Shown here piece by piece: positions 1-7,040 of a DNA stretch of 13,869 bases. Origin of the DNA: an uncultured Capnocytophaga sp. (GTDB taxonomy: Bacteria > Bacteroidota > Bacteroidia > Flavobacteriales > Flavobacteriaceae); the NCBI GenBank assembly GCA_905372595.1, contig CAJPPS010000010.1, positions 1-13,869 of the forward strand, in the 5' to 3' direction. Both the position numbers and the translations under genes were made by a program. The notes beneath the pieces were generated by a model. That model was given only the letters and a program-made list of their open reading frames with translations. It searched no databases and was not told where the DNA came from. Numbering within the stretch: the first letter of the stretch is position 1; every line of letters starts with the position of its first letter.

Positions 1-16
1 CTTAATAAGCGTTAGG

Positions 17-2350
17 CTACGAGGGATTGATAATTTTAAATTTTGCAAAACGCAGAATGAGTGTCTTTTCACCTCCATTCTCAAAGCGTACTTTTGCTTT
101 GCGATCAGTTCCAGTCCCTTCTAATTCAGTAACTGTTCCTTTTCCAAAACGTTCGTGTAGTAAGATATCTCCTACATTTACTTTAGGAATATCTCCTATG
201 TGTACAGGTTTGGCTTGTTCGGGCTTTTGTAGGCGTAATTTTTTGAGTTCTTCCTCTTTAGGTTTTTTGTAAGCGGGAGGAGGACTATTAGTGGGTTTTT
301 GCTGGCGTAATTTGCTTTTATCTATAGGTCGTTCAAAAGCATCAAAATTGAGTAAGGGCTTATAGCGGTAGCTTTCTTTGGAGGAGAGATATTCTAGATA
401 ACGGTCATCAATCTCATCAATAAATCGACTGGGCTCAGCATCCATTAGTTTTCCCCATCGGTAACGACTTTCGGTATAGGTAAGGAAAGCTTGCTTCTCG
501 GCACGAGTGAGAGCTACATAGAATAAGCGTCGTTCTTCTTCTAGTTCGGTACGTGTATTTTGGCTTAGTGCAGAGGGGAATAAGTCCTCTTCCATACCTA
601 CAATGAATACATAAGGGAACTCAAGTCCTTTGGCAAGGTGAATGGTCATCAGGGATACCCGATTATCATCCTCAACTTCCTTGTCTAGGTCAGTGGCGAG
701 AGCTACCTCTTGAAGAAATTCGGTAAGGGAGCCAGTGGCTTCATCTACCTCTTTTTGTCCTTCTACGAAATCACGAATCCCATTGAGGAGTTCTTCAATA
801 TTCTGCATACGTTCAATTCCTTCAGGAGTACCATCTTTCTTAAATTCATTTAGGATTCCTGTCCGTTTGGCTATATGCTCAGCAAGGGAAAAAGCATCAT
901 AGGACTGAAGCATTATACGGAAGCTCAGAATCATATTGGCAAACTCAATGAGCTTATTGCGAGTATTACTATTAATCCTCAGTCCATAGTCCATCAGTTC
1001 TAGATTTTTAATGATGGAGAATACCGGTAACTTAAATTCGTTGGCACAAAGGGTAAGCTTCTCTAAGGTTGTGTCTCCAATACCTCTGGCAGGGAAGTTG
1101 ATGATACGATTAAGAGCTTCTTCATCGTTTTCATTGACTACTAAGCGGAAATAAGCAAGAATATCCTTAATTTCCTTTCGTTGGTAGAAAGAAAGTCCCC
1201 CATAGATACGATAAGGAATATCACGTTTTCTTAAAGCGTCCTCTATAGCTCTGGACTGTGAGTTGGTACGATAGAGAACGGCAAAATCCCCATAGGAGCG
1301 CTGGTGTTGCATTGCTTCTTCAAAAATGGAGCTTGCCACAAAGCGTCCTTCATCAGCATCGGTGGGACTACGATGTACCTTAATGGGAGCTCCTTCAGGA
1401 TTAGCAGTCCATACAATTTTTTCCAGACGGGCTTTGTTATGTTCAATCACATTGTTGGCTGCTTCTACAATATTTTTAGAAGAACGGTAGTTCTGTTCTA
1501 AGCGATAGACTCCTACTTTTGGATAGTCTTTCTGGAAATTAAAAATATTATCAATATTTGCCCCACGGAAAGCATAGATACTCTGGGCATCATCACCTAC
1601 CACACAGATATTTTGGAAGCGGTCAGCCAAGGCACGTACAATTAAGTATTGGGAATGATTGGTATCCTGATACTCATCTACAAGGATATAACGGAAGCGT
1701 AGCTGATACTTAGCAAGTACTTCAGGGAATACATTCAGGAGTTCATTGGTGCGTAACAGGAGGTCATCAAAGTCCATCGCACCTGCCTTAAAGCATCGTT
1801 CCACATAATTGCGATAGATATCCCCTAATCTAGGTTGCTTTGCCATCGCATCAGCTTCTATCAGTTCGGGAGAATTAAAGTATGCTTTTACTGTAATAAG
1901 GTTATTCTTATAAGAAGAAATACGATTGGCTATTTGCTTATACTTATATACATCCTTATCCAGAGCCATTTCTTTGATAATAGTTGCTATAAGCCTTTGG
2001 GAGTCCTGCTGGTCATAGATGGTAAAATCTCTTGGGAAGCCAAGCCTATGAGCCTCTTCACGAAGGATACGAGCAAAAACGGAGTGAAAAGTACCCATCC
2101 AGAGGTTACGTGCTTCACTTTGCCCTACAATGCGCCCGATACGTTCTTTCATCTCTCGAGCAGCCTTATTGGTAAAGGTGAGCGCGAGGATATTGAACGG
2201 ATCAACTCCTTGGTGCATTAGGTAAGCGATACGATAGGTAAGCACACGTGTTTTCCCAGATCCTGCTCCGGCAATCACCATTACAGGACCATCCATATGA
2301 ATTACAGGAGCCCGTTGTGCCTCATTAAGTTCTGCTAAGTACTTCTCCAC
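17..2350 (-). CDS. pcrA: ATP-dependent 3'-5' DNA helicase, UvrD/PcrA type
   Basis: Superfamily 1A helicase that unwinds DNA during nucleotide excision repair, replication restart and removal of stalled polymerases. All motifs are visible in the 777 residues: Q-motif around Q12, Walker A GAGSGKT (28-34), motif II DEYQ (225-228), motif III GDDAQSIYAFRGA (252-264), motif IV QNYRSS (286-291), motif V TIHLAKGLEF (569-578) and motif VI YVALTRAEK (611-619). After a charged Pro/Lys-rich linker (about 675-720), residues 725-773 match the Tudor-like C-terminal domain that binds RNA polymerase in PcrA. The length is normal for the family. The start is GTG at 2350-2348: it is the only usable start between the folE stop and the Q-motif, and no Shine-Dalgarno is seen. 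It lies 6 bases after folE and is probably co-transcribed with it. The stop is TAG. UvrD and PcrA names are used interchangeably for this clade. Confidence 0.96.
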   Translation of the reverse strand: MEKYLAELNEAQRAPVIHMDGPVMVIAGAGSGKTRVLTYRIAYLMHQGVDPFNILALTFTNKAAREMKERIGRIVGQSEARNLWMGTFHSVFARILREEAHRLGFPRDFTIYDQQDSQRLIATIIKEMALDKDVYKYKQIANRISSYKNNLITVKAYFNSPELIEADAMAKQPRLGDIYRNYVERCFKAGAMDFDDLLLRTNELLNVFPEVLAKYQLRFRYILVDEYQDTNHSQYLIVRALADRFQNICVVGDDAQSIYAFRGANIDNIFNFQKDYPKVGVYRLEQNYRSSKNIVEAANNVIEHNKARLEKIVWTANPEGAPIKVHRSPTDADEGRFVASSIFEEAMQHQRSYGDFAVLYRTNSQSRAIEDALRKRDIPYRIYGGLSFYQRKEIKDILAYFRLVVNENDEEALNRIINFPARGIGDTTLEKLTLCANEFKLPVFSIIKNLELMDYGLRINSNTRNKLIEFANMILSFRIMLQSYDAFSLAEHIAKRTGILNEFKKDGTPEGIERMQNIEELLNGIRDFVEGQKEVDEATGSLTEFLQEVALATDLDKEVEDDNRVSLMTIHLAKGLEFPYVFIVGMEEDLFPSALSQNTRTELEEERRLFYVALTRAEKQAFLTYTESRYRWGKLMDAEPSRFIDEIDDRYLEYLSSKESYRYKPLLNFDAFERPIDKSKLRQQKPTNSPPPAYKKPKEEELKKLRLQKPEQAKPVHIGDIPKVNVGDILLHERFGKGTVTELEGTGTDRKAKVRFENGGEKTLILRFAKFKIINPS

Positions 2351-2356
2351 GGCGTA

Positions 2357-3019
2357 CTAATATTTTGTTTCGAGCTTAATATATTCTAGGAATTCTTTTC
2401 TTACAATAGGATCCTGAAAGCGTCCGCCATATTCAGCGGTTACGGTACTACTCTCAATATCTTTAATTCCACGAGAGTTGACACATAAGTGCTTGGCATC
2501 AATCACACAAGCGACATCCTGAGTGCCTAGGATACGTTGCATTTCTTGGACGATTTGCATAGTAAGTCGTTCTTGTACCTGAGGACGTCGTGCGAAATAA
2601 TCTACAATACGGTTCATTTTGGAAAGTCCTAATACTTTTCCATTGGAGATATAGCCCACGTGAGCACGTCCTACAATAGGTAGAAAATGATGCTCACAGG
2701 TGGAATAAAGAACAATATTTTTCTCAATGAGCATTTCTCCATATTGGTAGTTATTTTCAAAGGTAGAAGAGCTAGGCTTACGCTTAGGATCCAGCCCTCC
2801 AAAGAGCTCCTTTACATAAGCTTTGGCTACACGTAAGGGGGTTCCCTTAAGGCTGTCATCTGTGAGGTCTAGCCCTAGGGTATGCATAATGTCAGTCATA
2901 GACTGAGCGATACGAGCTATTTTTTCTTCTTCAGAAAGATCAAAGGCATCAGCACGTAAAGGTGTTTTTGCAGAAGTACTTAGGTGGTTTTCACCAATAA
3001 AATCATCAGATGGATTCAT
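2357..3019 (-). CDS. folE: GTP cyclohydrolase I
   Basis: Cytosolic homodecameric zinc enzyme converting GTP to 7,8-dihydroneopterin triphosphate and formate, the first step of folate (and pterin or queuosine-type) synthesis. The 220 residues match the type IA family length. Zinc ligands are C108 and H111 in CEHHFLP and C179 in HLCVNSRG, which also holds catalytic H177. Other hallmarks are GLSKMNRIVDYFARRPQVQE (131-150) and the C-terminal TAEYGGRF. The roughly 45 N-terminal residues are a variable extension with low conservation. The ATG at 3019 follows a leader of about 20 bases from a TACTTTTG -7 box. The stop TAG (2359-2357) is in the same frame as the helicase start two codons later, so the two genes form one transcription unit. 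Confidence 0.97.
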   Translation of the reverse strand: MNPSDDFIGENHLSTSAKTPLRADAFDLSEEEKIARIAQSMTDIMHTLGLDLTDDSLKGTPLRVAKAYVKELFGGLDPKRKPSSSTFENNYQYGEMLIEKNIVLYSTCEHHFLPIVGRAHVGYISNGKVLGLSKMNRIVDYFARRPQVQERLTMQIVQEMQRILGTQDVACVIDAKHLCVNSRGIKDIESSTVTAEYGGRFQDPIVRKEFLEYIKLETKY

Positions 3020-3043
3020 TTATTTCTCGTTTGTTTAAGGGGA

Positions 3044-3051
3044 CAAAAGTA
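3044..3051 (-). promoter_or_regulatory. Bacteroidota -7 promoter box for folE
   Basis: The minus strand reads TACTTTTG, matching TAnnTTTG, 25 bases before the folE ATG. No TTG is found 19-21 bases upstream. The place where -33 should lie falls inside a 7-base repeat tract, so the promoter may be weak or activator-dependent. Confidence 0.6.
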
Positions 3052-3061
3052 CAAAATAAAT

Positions 3062-3110
3062 GATTAATTACTAGTTATTAATTGTTAATTGTTAATCAGC
3101 AATGGTTAAT
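3062..3110. repeat. Degenerate heptad tandem repeat (consensus nnTTAAT)
   Basis: Seven consecutive 7-base units can be laid out without gaps: GATTAAT, TACTAGT, TATTAAT, TGTTAAT, TGTTAAT, CAGCAAT, GGTTAAT. Five of the seven carry TTAAT in the same phase, and two adjacent units are identical. The tract sits between the HD gene and the folE -7 box, over the expected -33 site. It could be a decayed tandem repeat, an UP-like AT element, or a set of binding sites. Confidence 0.6.
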
Positions 3111-3154
3111 TGCTTGTTTCACAAGGAGAAAAAGTGTGCCTGCGTATGAAATTA

Positions 3155-4375
3155 TTACTTAGGGCTACATAAGTAGTACTTAGTTACTTTGGTAGCTAGT
3201 GCATCTAGGTTCATCTGGTCAGAAGCAATGGTTACATCCACCACTTGGTTTTCTTTAGTATGAATAAAAATATTTTGTTCGTCCTTTCGGTAGGCTGTAT
3301 TAGAGATTTCTCCAGTGAAAACAAAATAATGAGCTAGTGAAAGAGGAATATCATATTGCTTGGCTACTTTCTGGAGGAGTGATTGTACTTCTTTCTCGGT
3401 TACAGGTGTTTTGTAGAGCTTCACACGAAGCAAATCACGGTTAAGAAGCCTGTAACTGAGGTTAGAAAGTACCTTATCATCACTGTATTGCCATTGCTTG
3501 AGTCCAGAGATGATATCATAATCATCTAGTTGTGCAAATAACTGCAATGCTTTTGAATCAAAAAGTTCTTTAGTGATATGGTTCTGTACGAAAAATTCCA
3601 AAGCAGGGGTCATTGGGAGATGTTTTCCCTCCTTATAAAGCTCTTTGACTCGCTCAAGCACCTTAATTAGGAGAAATTCCGCTCCAATACTCGTTTTGTG
3701 TAGATATACTTGCCAATACATCAGCCTACGAGCCACCAGAAATTCTTCAATGGAATAAATTCCTTTTTCTTCTACAATTAAGGTGTCATCTTTCACGGTA
3801 AGCATTGCAATAATACGTTCGGAGTTGATATTTCCTTCACCTACTCCTGTATAAAAGCTATCTCGCTTGAGATAATCTAGCCTGTCCATATCCAGTTGGC
3901 TAGAGACGAGCTGATTCATAAAGGCTTTTGGGTATTTTTTTTGAAAAATTTCAATAGCAATAGAGAGTTTTTCGGGGAAAATACGGTTCAACTCTTGCAT
4001 AAAAGCCAAGGAAATTTCCTCGTGAGAGATTCCCTCTACAAGGCTGTGTTCCATAGCGTGGGAGAAAGGACCGTGCCCGATATCGTGTAGTAAAATAGCG
4101 ATGTAAAGCGCTTCTTCTTCTTGAGCTGAGATAGTGATTCGCTTGTGTCGAAGTGTTTGTACTGCTTTCTGCATCAGGCACATACATCCTAAAGCGTGAT
4201 GAAAGCGTGTATGCTTAGCTCCAGGGTAAACCAAGTGTGATAAGCCCATTTGGGAGATACGCCATAAGCGTTGGAAAAAGGGATGTTCTATTAGGTCAAA
4301 GATAAAAGCGTTGGGGATATGAATAAAACCATATACAGGATCATTGATGATTTTTAGTTTGTTACGAGGATTCAT
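3155..4375 (-). CDS. HD-domain phosphohydrolase (SAMHD1/dGTPase-like, COG1078 type)
   Basis: Predicted cytosolic metal-dependent phosphohydrolase of 406 residues. The HD metal site is complete: H59/H60 in RFHHALG, the H97-D98 doublet in LLHDIGHGPFSH (96-107), and D164 in the LDMDRLDYLKRDS stretch, matching the SAMHD1 pattern H...HD...D. H101 and H106 are the usual extra catalytic histidines. The N-terminal DPVYGFIHIP and HPFFQRLWRISQMG segments are typical of this bacterial family, whose SAMHD1 and dGTPase relatives hydrolyse dNTPs. The true substrate of this member is unknown, and dNTPase is inference. The ATG at 4375 follows a near-perfect promoter. The gene lies 135 bases upstream of folE on the same strand, with no convincing terminator between, so some read-through is possible. 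Confidence 0.9.
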   Translation of the reverse strand: MNPRNKLKIINDPVYGFIHIPNAFIFDLIEHPFFQRLWRISQMGLSHLVYPGAKHTRFHHALGCMCLMQKAVQTLRHKRITISAQEEEALYIAILLHDIGHGPFSHAMEHSLVEGISHEEISLAFMQELNRIFPEKLSIAIEIFQKKYPKAFMNQLVSSQLDMDRLDYLKRDSFYTGVGEGNINSERIIAMLTVKDDTLIVEEKGIYSIEEFLVARRLMYWQVYLHKTSIGAEFLLIKVLERVKELYKEGKHLPMTPALEFFVQNHITKELFDSKALQLFAQLDDYDIISGLKQWQYSDDKVLSNLSYRLLNRDLLRVKLYKTPVTEKEVQSLLQKVAKQYDIPLSLAHYFVFTGEISNTAYRKDEQNIFIHTKENQVVDVTIASDQMNLDALATKVTKYYLCSPK

Positions 4376-4395
4376 TTTTCTTTTTTATCTTTCTG

Positions 4396-4426
4396 CAAAG
4401 GTACGACATTTAACCACAGGAATCAA
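4396..4426 (-). promoter_or_regulatory. Bacteroidota promoter for the HD phosphohydrolase gene
   Basis: On the minus strand TTG (4426-4424) is followed by 20 bases and then TACCTTTG (4403-4396), matching TTG-N19-21-TAnnTTTG exactly. The start codon lies 20 bases further on, giving a short leader. Confidence 0.8.
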
Positions 4427-4465
4427 GTGGTAATTACGTTAAAAATACTATATTTTCTTGTTGTG

Positions 4466-4524
4466 AATCCTTAAAATATAAAGGATTTTATCACCTTTAT
4501 TCATAGATATAAGGAGAAAATATC
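4466..4524. repeat. Cluster of three small inverted repeats between divergent promoters
   Basis: AATCCTT (4466-4472) pairs with AAGGATT (4481-4487). The overlapping ATAAAGG (4478-4484) pairs with CCTTTAT (4494-4500), so those two stems exclude each other. GATAT (4506-4510) pairs with ATATC (4520-4524). They lie upstream of both promoters, outside the predicted leaders, so a role at the DNA level is more likely than an RNA switch. The sequence is AT-rich and chance pairing is possible. Confidence 0.35.
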
Positions 4525-4592
4525 CAAAATTTTATGTTTCTTGTTAGGGGAAAAACAAAGAATTAAGAATACGTTAAACCAAGTAGAAATCC

Positions 4593-4622
4593 TTGACAAA
4601 GGTTGTTTTTTTTGTATATTTG
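4593..4622 (+). promoter_or_regulatory. Bacteroidota promoter for the pyrC operon
   Basis: TTG (4593-4595), a 19-base spacer, then TATATTTG (4615-4622) matches the class consensus. The start codon ATG at 4650 gives a leader of about 20 bases. The -33 TTG is in frame with pyrC and could be mistaken for an early start codon. Confidence 0.8.
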
Positions 4623-4649
4623 CCTCCTGAATTATCCAAAAAAGCAACA

Positions 4650-5990
4650 ATGAAAATACTCTTAAAAAATGGCAAACTCATTTCTGATCATAAAGTGATG
4701 GAAGGAGACTTGTTAATTGAGAATGAACGTATTGCTAAGATAGCATCAGATATTTCAGCTAGTGAGGCTTCTCGTGTAATAGACCTTGAGGGAGCCTTAG
4801 TAATGCCTGGTGTGATTGATGATCAAGTACATTTCCGAGAGCCAGGGCTTACCCATAAGGCAACTATAGCTACTGAAAGTGCTGCCGCTGTAGCAGGGGG
4901 GACCACTACCTTTTTTGAACAACCCAATACACTACCACAGACTACCACTATCTCCCTCTTGGAAGACAAGTTTGCCCTTGCAGCGAGTCATTCGCTAGCC
5001 AACTATTCTTTTTTCTTAGGGGGAACGAATGATAATCTAGAGGAACTTAAGCGTATCAATCCACAGAATACAGTAGGAGTGAAGCTCTTTCTAGGCTCTT
5101 CTACAGGGAATATGCTAGTGGATGATGAGCATACATTGGAACAGATTTTTAGAAATGTCTCTACAGTGATAGCTACTCACTGTGAGGATGAGCAAACGAT
5201 TCGCGAGAACTTAGCTCACTATTTGCAAAAGTATGGTAATGAGATTCCTATGCATATACACCCTCTCATTCGTAGTGCAGAAGCTTGTTACCTTTCTTCT
5301 TCACGAGCCATAGCATTGGCTAAGCAGGCAGGAGCTAGGTTGCACATCTTCCATCTCTCTACAGAACGAGAGACAGCTCTTTTTGACCCAAGTATTCCTT
5401 TGGCAGAGAAAAGAATTACCGCAGAGGCGTGCATTCATCATCTATGGTTTTCAGATGAAGATTATGCTAGAAAAGGGGCTTTTATCAAGTGGAATCCAGC
5501 GGTAAAAACCCAAGCAGACCGTGAGGGTATCTGGAAAGCTCTCTTGGAAAACCGTATAGATGTTATAGCTACAGACCACGCCCCTCATACCCTAGAAGAA
5601 AAACGCCAAACAGATTACCTCAAGACACCTTCAGGAGGGCCACTTGTACAGCACGCATTGGTAGCCGCTCTGGCAATGTTCAAGCAGAGGAATATTCCAG
5701 TGGAACGCCTTGTAGAGAAGATGTGTCATAACCCAGCTATTCTCTTTAGAGTTGCCGAAAGAGGCTTCCTCAGAGAGGGATATTTTGCTGATATTGCTTG
5801 TGTAAGGGAACATACACCTTGGCAGGTATCTTCTGAGAATATCCTTTACAAATGTGGCTGGTCTCCCTTTGAAGGAACCGTATTTGACCATCAAGTAATA
5901 TATACATTTGTCAATGGTCATTTGGTATATGACCACGGAAAGCTCTTTACCGAAACTAAAGGTAAGAGAGTAATTTTTAATAATATTTAA
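4650..5990 (+). CDS. pyrC: Dihydroorotase, type I
   Basis: Cytosolic metalloenzyme of the amidohydrolase superfamily that cyclises carbamoyl-aspartate to dihydroorotate, the third step of pyrimidine synthesis. In the 446 residues I see PGVIDDQVHFREPG (53-66, substrate Arg R63), QPNT with N93, K145 in GVKLFLGSSTG as the expected carboxylated lysine, H177 in THCED, H235 in HIFHLST, catalytic D309 in ATDHAPH, and GGPLVQHA (329-336). The usual HxH metal pair is QxH here (Q59, H61); I recall the same change in other Bacteroidota dihydroorotases. The ATG at 4650 is preferred over an in-frame TTG at 4593, because the region between them is the promoter and its leader. This is the first gene of a four-gene operon. 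The N-terminal beta-strand domain and C-terminal metal-dependent hydrolase fold look complete. Confidence 0.95.
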   Translation: MKILLKNGKLISDHKVMEGDLLIENERIAKIASDISASEASRVIDLEGALVMPGVIDDQVHFREPGLTHKATIATESAAAVAGGTTTFFEQPNTLPQTTTISLLEDKFALAASHSLANYSFFLGGTNDNLEELKRINPQNTVGVKLFLGSSTGNMLVDDEHTLEQIFRNVSTVIATHCEDEQTIRENLAHYLQKYGNEIPMHIHPLIRSAEACYLSSSRAIALAKQAGARLHIFHLSTERETALFDPSIPLAEKRITAEACIHHLWFSDEDYARKGAFIKWNPAVKTQADREGIWKALLENRIDVIATDHAPHTLEEKRQTDYLKTPSGGPLVQHALVAALAMFKQRNIPVERLVEKMCHNPAILFRVAERGFLREGYFADIACVREHTPWQVSSENILYKCGWSPFEGTVFDHQVIYTFVNGHLVYDHGKLFTETKGKRVIFNNI

Positions 5991-6000
5991 TAGATAATTC

Positions 6001-7029
6001 TTGAAATCAATTTCTTTAGCTGTTTCACAGGTAGAGAGGATAACCCCTGAAGCAGTCAAAATTTCTTTCATTATTCCTCAAGATAAGAAAATAGCCTTTG
6101 ATTTTTTTGCAGGGCAGTATATTACACTGCAACAGACACTCAATAACGAGTCTGTACGTAGGGCTTATTCTATTTGTTCTTCTCCATATGAAGAGGAACT
6201 GAGTGTGGCTATTAAGCAGTTACCACAAGGAAAGTTCTCTACTTATGCTTGCCAAGAGTTACAGGCTGGTGATATACTAGAGGTATTTCCTCCAGAAGGA
6301 AAATTTGCTTATATTCCAGAGATTTCCCCTGAGGATCTGGCACTTTTTGCAGCAGGGAGTGGCATTACTCCTATGCTAAGTATCATCAGGGTAGCTCTAC
6401 AGAAAAACACCTCGAAGATTCTTTTGCTATATGGGAATAAAAGCCCCCAGACAGCAATGTTTCTTTCTGAGATAGAAGCTCTTCGTGAGCAATATCCAGA
6501 TCGCTTATTTGTACAGTATGTCTATAGTAAATCTCACGAGAAAGGAGCTTTATTTGGTAGGATAGACCCCGCAATGGTACATCATTTGCTTAAGAGCCAA
6601 TATGCCTCCATTGATTTTGGGCGTTTCTATATCTGTGGTCCCGAACAGATGGTTGCTAGTGTGAAGCAAGAACTTCTTTTGAGCTATGATAAGAAAAAAA
6701 TTCATACAGAGCTCTTTGCTACAGAGAACACCCCAAAAAAAGAATATAAGGGGACGACAGACATTACAGTTCGCCTCAATGGACAGGAACGAGTCTTTAC
6801 TATTGAACGCAAAAAAGATATCCTTAGTGAGCTACTTAAGCAAGGGTTAGAGGTCTCTTATTCTTGTCTTTCGGGAGTATGTAGTAGCTGTATAGGTAAA
6901 GTAACCCAAGGAGGGGCAGATATGGATAAAAATCAGGTTCTCTCAGAGGAAGAAGTTGCTAAGGGCTTGATACTCACTTGCCAATCACACCCTACCTCTC
7001 AGGAACTTACCCTAGAATTTGATTATTAA
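6001..7029 (+). CDS. FAD/NAD(P)H/[2Fe-2S] oxidoreductase, PaaE-like ferredoxin reductase
   Basis: Predicted cytosolic electron-transfer protein of 342 residues with three modules. The FAD-binding domain (about 1-105) carries RAYS (54-57). The NAD(P)-binding domain (about 112-240) carries GSGITPM (119-125) and CGPEQM (212-217). The C-terminal plant-type ferredoxin domain (about 254-342) has cluster ligands C289, C294, C297 and C327 (C-x4-C-x2-C...C). This is the architecture of PaaE, the reductase of phenylacetyl-CoA epoxidase, and of similar single-component reductases. No paaABCD genes are in the window, so the partner is unknown. The start is TTG at 6001: a stop codon lies two codons upstream in frame (5995-5997), and no ATG occurs until well inside the FAD domain. 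It lies 10 bases after pyrC, in the same operon. Confidence 0.9.
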   Translation: MKSISLAVSQVERITPEAVKISFIIPQDKKIAFDFFAGQYITLQQTLNNESVRRAYSICSSPYEEELSVAIKQLPQGKFSTYACQELQAGDILEVFPPEGKFAYIPEISPEDLALFAAGSGITPMLSIIRVALQKNTSKILLLYGNKSPQTAMFLSEIEALREQYPDRLFVQYVYSKSHEKGALFGRIDPAMVHHLLKSQYASIDFGRFYICGPEQMVASVKQELLLSYDKKKIHTELFATENTPKKEYKGTTDITVRLNGQERVFTIERKKDILSELLKQGLEVSYSCLSGVCSSCIGKVTQGGADMDKNQVLSEEEVAKGLILTCQSHPTSQELTLEFDY

Positions 7030-7040
7030 AAAATAGATTG

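Noticed and set aside
1835..2221. A 128-codon plus-strand open frame inside the helicase gene
   Set aside because: Antisense to conserved helicase motifs, with no recognisable domain. It is a shadow frame.
3113..3125. Small hairpin CTTGT/ACAAG considered as a terminator for the HD gene
   Set aside because: Only five pairs, AT-rich, and no T-run follows on the minus strand. It would not be an effective terminator.
17..4375. Helicase plus HD phosphohydrolase as a possible antiphage system
   Set aside because: The helicase is a standard full-length PcrA/UvrD with its RNA polymerase-binding domain, coupled to folE. The HD protein has its own promoter. No nuclease, toxin or mobile marker is present.
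4466..4500. Overlapping exclusive stems as a riboswitch or attenuator of pyrC
   Set aside because: They lie over 90 bases upstream of the pyrC promoter and upstream of the HD-gene promoter on the other strand, so neither predicted mRNA contains them.
5631..6071. A 146-codon minus-strand open frame across the pyrC end and reductase start
   Set aside because: It lies antisense to two well-supported genes, has no family resemblance and no promoter. It is a shadow frame.
6001..7029. Evidence for phenylacetate degradation
   Set aside because: The reductase has the PaaE layout, but no other paa gene is in the window and the operon partners are unrelated.
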